Assembly (NCBI RefSeq): GCF_030816115.1
Contig: NZ_JAUSXQ010000001.1
Span: 3,701,001-3,765,000, forward strand
DNA length: 64,000 nucleotides
Source of the DNA: Chryseobacterium sp. W4I1
GTDB lineage: Bacteria > Bacteroidota > Bacteroidia > Flavobacteriales > Weeksellaceae
Reading direction: 5' to 3'
Made by a program: the position numbers and the translations under genes. Numbering within the stretch: the stretch's first letter is position 1; each line of letters begins with the position of its first letter. Below are positions 1 through 8,059 of the stretch, piece by piece. The notes under the pieces are model-generated. The model made no database searches. It was given only the letters and a program-made list of their open reading frames with translations, and was not told the origin of the DNA.

Positions 1-219
1 AGTTTCCGCCGCGTTTTCTTTCTTTACAAAAACATCGATATCCTTATGGTCATGAGCATGCTTGTATTCTGTATGTCCTTTTTCTGACATAAAATGCCAG
101 GCCCAACCACCTGATATGATGACTTTATCTTTTAATTTATTTAAAATTTCAAGTCCGTGGCGGATTTTAAATTCCGGCCAGACTTCTCCGTATCTTTTTA
201 TATTATGAGGTGCTCCCAT
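1..219 (-). CDS. Nucleotidyltransferase-like protein, 3' end outside window (partial)
   Basis: The first 73 codons of a minus-strand gene are present and the rest lies beyond base 1. The start is the ATG at 217-219, preceded by an A-rich leader. The visible protein begins MGAPHNIKRYGEVWPEF and contains IISGGWAWHF followed by HDHKDIDVFV. A GG motif followed by a D-x-D pair on a strand is typical of nucleotidyltransferase-fold proteins of the aminoglycoside adenylyltransferase or minimal-NTase type. It follows rtcB on the same strand after about 80 bases, so the two may be cotranscribed, which suggests a role in RNA end or nucleotide metabolism (inference). The fold call rests on motifs only, and the substrate is unknown. 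Confidence 0.6.
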   Translation of the reverse strand, partial: MGAPHNIKRYGEVWPEFKIRHGLEILNKLKDKVIISGGWAWHFMSEKGHTEYKHAHDHKDIDVFVKKENAAET

Positions 220-300
220 TTTTTGTTTTTTTTTTACAGTTACCAGTTTCCGGTCGCCAGTTGTTATTTCAACTGAAAACTGAAAACCTGCAACTAAAAT

Positions 301-1692
301 TTATTTATCCATTCTCACAATTCTGGGTTGGAATGTTCCAAGGATATCCACTAAATCACTCTGTGCATTCATGACTTCATGAATGTCTTTGTAAGCCATT
401 GGTGCTTCTTCTGTATTACCACCTATTAAAGTGACTTTCTTCAGCTTGAGTTCTTTTTTGATATCATTCTGAGTGAAAAGACTTCTGCATTCACCTCTTG
501 AATGCGCTCTTCCTGCTCCATGGGACGCTGAATTTAAGGCATCCGGATTACCCTTTCCACGAACGATAAAACCTTTTGCCGTCATGGATCCGGGAATCAT
601 TCCCAGTTCATTTTCATGAGCTGGTGTAGCCCCTTTTCTATGGACAATCACTTCTTTTCCGTTGTGAATTTCTTTCCAAGCAAAATTGTGATGATTTTCG
701 ATTCTCGCCCTGACTCTTCCTCCAACAGCTTTTACAAGCCTTCTGTGAATATCATCGTGACAGGCAGAGGCATAATCTCCGGCAAGGTTCATTGCGGTCC
801 AGTATTCCAAGCCGAGATGAGTACTCAGATCCAGCCATGCAAACTGCTGCGCTTCTTTTGGTAAAGGACATTGATCCGCTGCTGCTCTTGAATAATATTG
901 GGCAATCTCTGCTCCCAATCCTCTGGATCCGCTGTGAGAAAGGATTCCCAGGTATTTTCCTTTGGGCAATCCAACCTGATCTTCCTCTTCTGTGATCTCT
1001 ACTTCCCCAAATTCTACGAAATGATTTCCGCCACCAGAGGAGCCCATCTGCCTGATGGCTTTTCCTTTTAATCTTCTCAAAATCGGGATCATATCGAACG
1101 TATCTCTTTCAAAAATCTCATGATCTATATGAGATTTATGCGTTTCGTACATCCCGAATTTGGTGTGTTCTGCAAGGGCTTTTTCATATTTGTCTCTTGC
1201 TCCGTCAAGATATGAAACGGGGATATCCAAAATACTAAGGCTCATTCTACAGCCTATATCCATCCCTACTCCGTAAGGAATTACGGCATTTTCTACAGCC
1301 AGAACTCCGCCTATCGGAAGTCCATAACCGCTGTGTGCATCAGGCATTAAGGCTCCCTGCATTGAAATCGGCAGTTTTAAGGCTGTATACAGCTGGTTTT
1401 TTGCTTCTTCAGAGATGTTGTTTCCAAAGATCTGGAATGAAGCACGTTGGCTATTGAGCATTCTTTTTTCTGTTTTTCTGGATGAAAGCAGAGATTCTGC
1501 AATCTGCCCGAAAGTCAAATCTTTTTCAAAGTTCTCCGGATTGAGGAGGATATCTTTTAAAATAGATTTTACGTGATGTATATTCTTTGTCGCAAAATTT
1601 CTTTTCATGACCTCCAAAGCCACGTTGACGCTTTGATTATTCGGATATCCTATTTTTAATATATCTTTTCCTTTTAATTTTAAATTTCCCAT
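301..1692 (-). CDS. rtcB: RtcB family RNA ligase (3'-phosphate/5'-hydroxyl joining)
   Basis: RtcB uses GTP and Mn2+ to join 2',3'-cyclic phosphate (or 3'-phosphate) ends to 5'-OH ends in tRNA splicing or RNA repair. Family motifs are visible in order: GVGMDIGCRMS (metal-binding Asp/Cys), GSSGGGNHFVEFG, HSGSRGLG, HHNFAWKE, HRKGATPA and SHGAGRAHSRGE, whose His is the GMP-accepting residue. The length (463 aa) is between the E. coli (408) and archaeal (about 480) forms. An upstream in-frame ATG exists at 1710, but the ATG at 1692 is preferred: the protein then starts MGNLKLKGKDIL and the A-rich stretch before it resembles a flavobacterial initiation region. A hairpin lies just upstream. The NTase-like gene follows downstream. 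No RtcA or RtcR gene is seen nearby. Confidence 0.95.
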   Translation of the reverse strand: MGNLKLKGKDILKIGYPNNQSVNVALEVMKRNFATKNIHHVKSILKDILLNPENFEKDLTFGQIAESLLSSRKTEKRMLNSQRASFQIFGNNISEEAKNQLYTALKLPISMQGALMPDAHSGYGLPIGGVLAVENAVIPYGVGMDIGCRMSLSILDIPVSYLDGARDKYEKALAEHTKFGMYETHKSHIDHEIFERDTFDMIPILRRLKGKAIRQMGSSGGGNHFVEFGEVEITEEEDQVGLPKGKYLGILSHSGSRGLGAEIAQYYSRAAADQCPLPKEAQQFAWLDLSTHLGLEYWTAMNLAGDYASACHDDIHRRLVKAVGGRVRARIENHHNFAWKEIHNGKEVIVHRKGATPAHENELGMIPGSMTAKGFIVRGKGNPDALNSASHGAGRAHSRGECRSLFTQNDIKKELKLKKVTLIGGNTEEAPMAYKDIHEVMNAQSDLVDILGTFQPRIVRMDK

Positions 1693-1710
1693 TGTTTTTA
1701 TTTTAAACAT

Positions 1711-1749
1711 GACATGTCAGTCACAGGATCAATTTTTGATCTGTGCATG
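1711..1749. promoter_or_regulatory. Imperfect hairpin in the rtcB 5' leader
   Basis: The arms GACATG-(TCAGT)-CACA-(G)-GATCAA and TTGATC-TGTG-CATGTC enclose a TTT loop, giving 16 base pairs with two bulges. It ends 19 bases before the preferred rtcB start and directly abuts the alternative start at 1710. It could be a translation-control hairpin or an operator. On the plus strand it is followed by seven Ts and so also resembles a terminator, but no plus-strand gene leads into it. Confidence 0.5.
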
Positions 1750-1885
1750 TCTTTTTTTATCAACTAAAATAATAGTTGAGCTATTTGTAATAATGAACAC
1801 GTTGATTCATAAAGATTCAATGATTGTGTCCTTTTTGATATTGAAAAAATTCCGGGGAAACTGGAGTTTACATATTGCGCAATAA

Positions 1886-1916
1886 AAAACCCGAAATCTT
1901 TACGACTTCGGGTTTT
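1886..1916 (-). terminator. Intrinsic terminator of the micro-transcript upstream of rtcB
   Basis: A 10-bp perfect stem (AAAACCCGAA / TTCGGGTTTT) is followed on the minus strand by a T run. It closes the short unit that starts at the promoter at 2059-2089. Confidence 0.85.
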
Positions 1917-1933
1917 GATATTTCGTTATACTA

Positions 1934-2035
1934 TTATTCTAAGAATGTACCAAACCACGAAGCCTTACCACCATAAGTGGTACTCCAGCTGAAGAATTTT
2001 GATTCGTTTTGAACATTGCTTCGTTGTTTTTTAAT
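1934..2035 (-). other. Short transcript; possible 33-codon aromatic-rich micropeptide or small RNA
   Basis: A minus-strand unit of about 165 nt runs from a canonical promoter (2059-2089) to a strong terminator (1886-1916). The frame ending at 1934 encodes a tail rich in aromatic residues (FFSWSTTYGGKASWFGTF then LE). It has no ATG, GTG or TTG; an in-frame stop sits directly before an ATT codon at 2035, so ATT would have to be the start. A second frame has an ATG at 2016 and a 25-codon ORF (MFKTNQNSSAGVPLMVVR...). Inverted repeat TACCAC-TTATG-GTGGTA lies inside. It could be a structured sRNA, a leader with regulatory translation, or a micropeptide gene. I do not recognise it. Confidence 0.45.
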
Positions 2036-2058
2036 TGGTTAAACTTGATTTTCAGATG

Positions 2059-2089
2059 CAAATATATTAATTTTTCTGAATATCGCAAA
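2059..2089 (-). promoter_or_regulatory. Canonical Bacteroidetes promoter for the micro-transcript
   Basis: Read on the minus strand, TTTG (2086-2089), a 19-base spacer, then TATATTTG (2059-2066) exactly fits the TTTG-N19-TAnnTTTG consensus of the Bacteroidetes primary sigma factor. Transcription would start near 2052. Confidence 0.8.
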
Positions 2090-2104
2090 TTTTTATTGAA
2101 AAGA

Positions 2105-2605
2105 TCAGTCTTTTGATCCTAAGCTATCCATGTCATCATCCATTCCTTTAACTTCATTGGGATGATAAACTCTTTCTGATCCAAGGAAATAAATATTGTG
2201 CCTTGCTTTGGCGATGATTCCGTTGTACTCTTGTTCTGTCATGCCATCAGGAATTGTATCCCGTGTTTCTGACGGTCTGCGATAAACTTCCAGCGCCCCA
2301 TTTTCATTTAAAATGGTTTTTGCTGCTTTAGCCCGCTCCAGATCATCTGCATAGACAATTACATTGCTTCTTCCTATGCTGTGCTTGCGATAAGCATCCA
2401 GCATTTCGGCATCGTGGGCAAAAACATAATCAAAAAATCCTTTTGTCTGTTCGTCATCCTGATAATGATCAGGTGATAATCCGCTTTCTACTCTGGACTT
2501 TGAAATAATGATATTTGCTTCGTCAAAGCCATTTTCTTTTAAATCTTTTTTAATTTCCTCTGTATCTACAGTCACCGGAAATACTGAAACTACTGTATAA
2601 GCCAT
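2105..2605 (-). CDS. YflT-like general stress protein
   Basis: A soluble 166-aa protein with no signal peptide. The N-terminal half (MAYTVVSVFPVTVDTEEI... then a segment with FDEANIIISKS) and the SNVIVYADDLERAKAAKTIL stretch resemble the heat-induced stress protein YflT domain, in which a short beta-alpha-beta unit includes a helix of the form DxERAxxAxxIL. The C-terminus is acidic (DDDMDSLGSKD). The ATG at 2605 is chosen because the longer frame would need a GTG at 2620 that only adds a few residues. The molecular function is unknown; a stress-related role is inference from the family. Confidence 0.6.
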   Translation of the reverse strand: MAYTVVSVFPVTVDTEEIKKDLKENGFDEANIIISKSRVESGLSPDHYQDDEQTKGFFDYVFAHDAEMLDAYRKHSIGRSNVIVYADDLERAKAAKTILNENGALEVYRRPSETRDTIPDGMTEQEYNGIIAKARHNIYFLGSERVYHPNEVKGMDDDMDSLGSKD

Positions 2606-2662
2606 AATGAAATTTTTCACTTAAACTATACAAAAGCTGTGCAATTTATTCTATAAGAAATG

Positions 2663-4780
2663 TTAATTTAAAAACTTTTCTAAGATTTCCACGGCACATT
2701 TAGGAAGATTGGTTCCGGGGCCAAAAATAAAATCTGCTCCATTAGCATAAAGGAATTCATAGTCCTGCTGCGGGATAACGCCTCCTACCACAATGGTTAC
2801 GTCATCAGCTCCCAATTTCTTCAATTCTTCCACAACCTGTGGAACGAGGGTTTTATGTCCTGCAGCCAGAGAGGATACTCCCAGAATGTGTATATCATTC
2901 TCCACTGCCTGTTTGGCTACTTCTTCCGGAGTCTGGAACAAAGGTGCCACATCGACATCAAATCCCATATCCGCAAATGCAGTAGCCACTACTTTGGCCC
3001 CTCTGTCGTGTCCATCCTGACCCATTTTGGCCACCATAATTCTTGGGCGACGTCCTTCTGCTTCTTCAAATTTTTGGGTAAGATGAAGTGCTTTTTCAAA
3101 ATATTCGTTTTTACCGGCATTCATAGCATATACTCCAGAGATTGTTCTGATATTGGCTTTGTATCTCCCAAAGGTTTCTTCCATGGCATCGCTCATTTCA
3201 CCGAGTGTTACTCTTCTTCTTGCGGCTTCTATGCATAATGCCAGAAGGTTTCCTTTTCCTGTTTTTGCACTTTCACGGATCTCGTTCAGGATCTGGGTAA
3301 CGGCTTCAGGATTTCTTTCTGCTTTTATTTTTTCAAGTCTTTCAATCTGCTTTCTGCGGACCTCTGTATTATCAATATCAAGAATTTCAATCCCATCTTG
3401 TTTTAAGCTTGTTCTGAATGAATTTACTCCAATGATAAATTCTTCACCGCTATCGATTTTTGCCTGTTTTTTAGCCGCCGCCTCTTCAATTCTCATTTTT
3501 GGAATTCCGGCTTCAATAGCTTTTGTCATTCCGCCTTCTTGTTCTACCTCATCGATGTATTTCATTGCTTCTTCTATCATCTGTTGGGTAAGACTTTCTA
3601 CAAGATTACTTCCTCCCATAGGGTCTACAACATCACAGATCCCACTTTCCTGCTGAAGGATAATCTGGGTATTTCTTGCAATTTTCGCAGAATAATCGGT
3701 AGGAAGTGCAATAGCCTCATCCAATGCATTGGTATGCAGGGACTGGGTTCCGCCTAAAGCAGAAGAAAGGGCTTCAATGGCTGTTCTCGTAATATTATTG
3801 AATGGTTCCTGCTCTGTAAGCGACCATCCTGAAGTTTGGGAGTGGGTTCTTAAAGCTAAAGATTTTGCATTCTGTGGATTGAATTGCTTTAAAAGAGTAG
3901 CCCAAATGTATCTTGCAGCACGCATTTTTGCTATTTCCATGAAATGATTCATTCCGATGGCCCAGAAAAATGAGAGCCTTGGAGCAAAATCATCTACATT
4001 CATTCCTGCTTTAATCCCTGTTCGTACATATTCAAGACCGTCTGCAAGGGTATAAGCCATTTCCAATACGGGAGTGGCACCAGCTTCCTGCATGTGGTAT
4101 CCTGAGATTGAAATGGAGTTGAATTTAGGGATATTCTGCGCAGTATATTCAAAGATATCTGCGATAATTTTCATAGAAGGAGCTGGCGGATAAATATAGG
4201 TGTTTCTTACCATAAACTCTTTCAGGATATCATTCTGAATAGTCCCTGAAAGGAGTTCCTGCTTTACTCCCTGCTCTTCAGCAGCCACAATATAAAAAGA
4301 CAAAATTGGAAGTACGGCTCCATTCATGGTCATGGATACCGAGATCTGATCTAACGGAATTTCGTTGAAAAGAATCTTCATATCTTCAACGGAATCGATG
4401 GCTACACCAGCCTTACCTACGTCACCAACAACTCTTGTGTGGTCGGAATCATATCCTCTGTGTGTAGCGAGGTCAAAAGCTACGGATAGCCCTTTTTGTC
4501 CTGCCGCGAGATTTCTTCTGTAAAATGCATTGGATTCTTCTGCGGTAGAGAAACCTGCGTATTGTCTTACCGTCCATGGTTTCTGTACATACATGGTGGA
4601 ATACGGGCCTCTAAGGTAGGGTGCAATTCCTGGAGAAGTCTGTGTTAAAGATTCATCTTTAACATCTTTTGGGGTGTAAGATGATTTTAATTCTAGTCCG
4701 TCTTTTTCAAAATTATAGATCTCTCTTTGTTGAGGTTCTACAGTAAAATCCGGATTTTTCACAGAAATTGTCTTTCGCAT
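2663..4780 (-). CDS. scpA: Methylmalonyl-CoA mutase, large (catalytic) subunit
   Basis: Adenosylcobalamin-dependent interconversion of methylmalonyl-CoA and succinyl-CoA, linking propionate to the TCA cycle. The 705-aa length fits the catalytic subunit. The N-terminal barrel contains the substrate region [11 protein letters not shown]...[13 protein letters not shown]. The C-terminal B12 domain starts near residue 577, with DGHDRG (the cobalt-ligand His near 591), [10 protein letters not shown] and [10 protein letters not shown] forming the DxHxxG/SxL/GG signature. The small-subunit gene is not adjacent, unlike in many Bacteroidetes. It is flanked by the YflT-like gene downstream and the metalloprotease upstream on the same strand. 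Confidence 0.96.
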   Translation of the reverse strand: MRKTISVKNPDFTVEPQQREIYNFEKDGLELKSSYTPKDVKDESLTQTSPGIAPYLRGPYSTMYVQKPWTVRQYAGFSTAEESNAFYRRNLAAGQKGLSVAFDLATHRGYDSDHTRVVGDVGKAGVAIDSVEDMKILFNEIPLDQISVSMTMNGAVLPILSFYIVAAEEQGVKQELLSGTIQNDILKEFMVRNTYIYPPAPSMKIIADIFEYTAQNIPKFNSISISGYHMQEAGATPVLEMAYTLADGLEYVRTGIKAGMNVDDFAPRLSFFWAIGMNHFMEIAKMRAARYIWATLLKQFNPQNAKSLALRTHSQTSGWSLTEQEPFNNITRTAIEALSSALGGTQSLHTNALDEAIALPTDYSAKIARNTQIILQQESGICDVVDPMGGSNLVESLTQQMIEEAMKYIDEVEQEGGMTKAIEAGIPKMRIEEAAAKKQAKIDSGEEFIIGVNSFRTSLKQDGIEILDIDNTEVRRKQIERLEKIKAERNPEAVTQILNEIRESAKTGKGNLLALCIEAARRRVTLGEMSDAMEETFGRYKANIRTISGVYAMNAGKNEYFEKALHLTQKFEEAEGRRPRIMVAKMGQDGHDRGAKVVATAFADMGFDVDVAPLFQTPEEVAKQAVENDIHILGVSSLAAGHKTLVPQVVEELKKLGADDVTIVVGGVIPQQDYEFLYANGADFIFGPGTNLPKCAVEILEKFLN

Positions 4781-4873
4781 TCCAATAATTTTTGTCTGCG
4801 TAAAGTTAATTTTTTTGAGTGAAACATGAAACTTATGTTAACATTCAGTTTTTCTGGATTTTAACCCATAAAA

Positions 4874-4897
4874 AAGACCGGACAAATGCCCGGTCTT
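4874..4897 (-). terminator. Terminator after the metalloprotease gene
   Basis: Stem AAGACCGG / CCGGTCTT with a short loop is followed on the minus strand by a T run (ttttttat). It lies just downstream of the metalloprotease stop at 4919. Confidence 0.85.
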
Positions 4898-4918
4898 ATG
4901 TATAGATATACTTATTTC

Positions 4919-7900
4919 TTATTTTTTGATAAGTTTAGTATTGTATGTGTTTTTATCATCTTTAATGGTGATTATATACATACCTTTAGCTAAACCAGCT
5001 ACGTTAATGATCTGATCATTAAGATCTCCGCTTTGAACTAATCTTCCATCAGCACTATAAATCTTATAGTCTGCTTTTCCTTTGATATTTCTAACTCCAA
5101 CGAAGGTATCGGCAGGGTTCGGATAAATTTCAACCTCAGATTTAGTATTTTTCACTTCATTTACTGCAAGCGCTGTATCAGCAATCTTTACTGTAAAATC
5201 CATCACACTACCTGCTCCCCCAGCTAAAGGTCCACAAGCATTAGTCTGAGCTGAAGAATAGCTAGTAGCAATTCTCATTCTCAAAGTTTTACCACCTGTA
5301 ACCGCTGTTGTAGGAACTGTAAAGTTACCTGTTGTATTTCCTATTCCAATACCGTTACTTACCTGGCTATAATTAACAGATGCACTTGTGAAGACTTTTT
5401 CTGTAGTTTCAAAAGTTCCGTTTCTATTATAATCAATCCATACATTATATCTCATTCCCGCACTTTGAGTATATAAACCAAAAATAGTGATCGGATATGA
5501 AGTTCCTTTTACCAAGTTAATGATATTTCCTGCATTCTCACTTACATCCTTATAAGATCTTATATTGGTATCAATATAGTTTATGTTTGAAACCTGAACT
5601 CTTGCAATATTTCCTACCCCGTTGTAAGGAGTATTTAAAATACAATAATCTATTCCTGTTTTTAAGCCATTTGTTTTAAATGTATAATTACCTGAGAAGC
5701 TTCCAGGTACACTATTAACAACAGCTGCAACTTGTACTTCATAATCAGTCTCATCCTCAAGACCACTTAATAGTACTGAATTTACTGCACTTGTAGCGTT
5801 AGACCAAGTTGAAGTCCCAACTTTTCTGTAGTTGATTGAATAAGTAGCACCAGGCACACTGTTCCAGCCTACTCTAGCAGAAGTTTTCAATACATCTATA
5901 TCTATTGTAGAAACTCCTGTAGGAGCTATTGAAGTAGAGGTAGGAGCATTTCCTATAGTAACCGCAGGAGATACTGCATAGAATACATTTCCTATAGCAG
6001 ATATTCTTAATTTAATCTGTCCGGTTAAACTACCTGGCATTTGCACAGCATAACTTCCTGTGTTAGGAGTAGATGCCACCAATTCAGTCCAAGTTGCACC
6101 ATTAAGAAGGTCAGTTGTATATTCTATTTTTACATTAGCAACATTATAAGGTGCAGCAGTTGTGTTGGCTACATCCCATTGTATGGTGTTTATTGCATCT
6201 TTATATAATACCGCTGAAGATGTAAGTCCATTAAATTTAAATGGTCCGTCATTTCCAACAGTAACAGTGGTTTCACTGGAAGAAAGCATTGGTCTTTGTG
6301 CATTTGCATCTCTTACTGCTACTGCATAATGTAATGTTCTTGGAATATAGGAGACTGTTTCCCACGTAACAGGTGTTTTATCCGTTAATTTTCCAGCCAG
6401 AACAGCTTTTAAAGTAGGGAAATATCTCCTTCCACTTGCTGTTCCCGGGTATGATCTTCCTAAAGCTCCCTGGCTATTATATCCCCAACCACTGTCTCCA
6501 GAAATAGTAGCAGCATTATTCACACTGTCATACTGCTCCCAGGTATAAGTAAGAGGATCATTCTGTGCATCTGTAGCAGATGCATCCAGATAATAAGCTG
6601 TTCCCTTAGGAATATTATAAGCAGTAAGAGGGCTAATTGTAGGAGGAGTATTTACTGTAATGTCCTGTGAAACCCCACACGTTGTTTTACCCTCTACATT
6701 TGTAAGTATTTGATTAATGGAAGAATAATGAAAATATGCATCAGAGTTCATCTGTAAATTATCTCCTGTAATCCCTGCATATCCCATAATTGTAGTTCCT
6801 CCACCTGGTTCTACATTAACTCCTGAATTTTCGGTACTGTTTGAAAATGTATGATTTCCTCCTAATTGATGCCCCATCTCGTGAGCAACATAATCTATAT
6901 CAAAAGTATCTCCACTAGGATTTCCGTTAGAAGGGGAAGTAAATCCAGAGCCTTTACCTTCTGGTACAGCCGTAGTAGGGTCTACACATATACAACCAAT
7001 ACATCCTGCATTTCCACCACCACCAGAGGCACCAAACAAGTGACCAATGTCATAAGCAGCGTTGCCTACTTGGGCAGTTAAATCGCCTTGAAGCTCCAAA
7101 TTCCAAGCTCCACCTGATCCTGCATCTGCATCAGAATATGGATCCGAAGCAGCATTTGTATAAATAATACCTGGTATATCCTGAACCAATAATTTTATTC
7201 CGAAATCTTTTTCGAAAACACCGTTTACACGGTTCATTGTATTATTAATTTGAGTAAGCGCACCAGCAGGGGTACCTCCAAAAAATTGAGTATACTCACC
7301 TGTAACAGCTAAAGCTAATCTGTAAGTTCTGTATTTTGCATTTGCTGGTCTGCTGGTAATTCCAACATTAGAAAGGTTTTTTTTTCCGTTTTCTAATAAC
7401 GATTGGATACCCTTTATATCTTTTTCGCTAGTTCCGCATTCAAATCCCTGCTCACTTTGAGTTCTTTTTTGTTTTATAAAAAACTCCGTAAGTCTTTTTA
7501 TCTGTAGTAATAGGCTCAATAAACTGGAATACCCCATTTTTAATGATCATAGACTGCATCTCTGTAGGAGATGTACTGAACCTTAAATATTTAGATGGAT
7601 CATCTATACCAACTCCTACATATGAACCTAGTTCATATCTGTCTGCAACAGATTTTTCCATTACCGGATCACTGTATACTGCAAATTTCTCAATTTTTCC
7701 TTCTGCTGTTGGAAGAGAAATAGTAACTGCTTTGGCACCTTTTCCTGTTTCTACAGCATCTTTTAGCATACTCCTAAGTGATACAAGATCTAGGTTGTAA
7801 GAGTATTTAACTTCAACTTCTTTTCTGATTTGAGATGTTTTCTGCGAAGCAGGTTCCCATCTCTGTGCGTTGAAGCTGGCAACACCTGCTGTCAATGCAC

Positions 7901-7925
7901 AAACTAGTAAAATTCTTTTTTTCAT
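4919..7925 (-). pseudogene. Secreted reprolysin-like metalloprotease with T9SS sorting domain, interrupted by a +1 frameshift
   Basis: Two overlapping frames (7452-7925 and 4919-about 7465) make one protein of about 1000 aa. The first part has a signal peptide (MKKRILLVCALTAGVASFNAQ) and a propeptide. The second has the zinc motif HEMGHQLGGNHTF (HExxHxxGxxH) near base 6870 and the Met-turn TTIMGYAG. These are followed by Ig/Fn3-like repeats, a GEVED-type beta domain (NACGPLAGGAGSVMDFTV) and a C-terminal T9SS type A sorting domain (YPNPADTF...GMYIITI...KLIKK). The frame breaks in a run of six A on the coding strand (7465-7470), where five would restore it. A sequence error or a recent mutation is more likely than programmed shifting. 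Expected role: extracellular proteolysis. Confidence 0.85.
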
Positions 7926-7968
7926 AATAATCTACAAGAATAGAATTAATAATTTTAAATATCCATAG

Positions 7969-7976
7969 CAAAAATA
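7969..7976 (-). promoter_or_regulatory. Putative -7 element of the metalloprotease promoter
   Basis: Read on the minus strand, TATTTTTG matches TAnnTTTG about 45 bases before the start codon at 7925 and just after the upstream gene's terminator. No clear -33 TTTG is seen at the usual spacing. Confidence 0.4.
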
Positions 7977-8003
7977 ACAATTTATTGCATAGCAGCATCA
8001 AAA

Positions 8004-8035
8004 AAAGCGGCTAATTTGATTAAAATTAGCCGCTT
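8004..8035 (-). terminator. Terminator after prolyl oligopeptidase gene
   Basis: Long perfect stem AAAGCGGCTAATTT / AAATTAGCCGCTTT followed by Ts on the minus strand, 25 bases beyond the stop codon at 8060. Confidence 0.9.
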
Positions 8036-8059
8036 TGGTTATTTTTTTGTTACTACTAA

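Noticed and set aside
1711..1755. The rtcB-side hairpin as a plus-strand terminator
   Set aside because: No plus-strand gene or promoter leads into it; a leader hairpin of rtcB is the more economical reading.
1939..2016. The AUG-started 25-codon frame (MFKTNQN...) as the main product of the micro-transcript
   Set aside because: It cannot be excluded, but the alternative frame has a more coherent aromatic-rich composition and neither is supported by homology, so no product is asserted.
7452..7537. Programmed -1/+1 frameshifting in the metalloprotease
   Set aside because: No slippery heptamer with a downstream structure of known type was found, and similar single-A breaks occur in fumarase and lysA, which are not known to use frameshifting.
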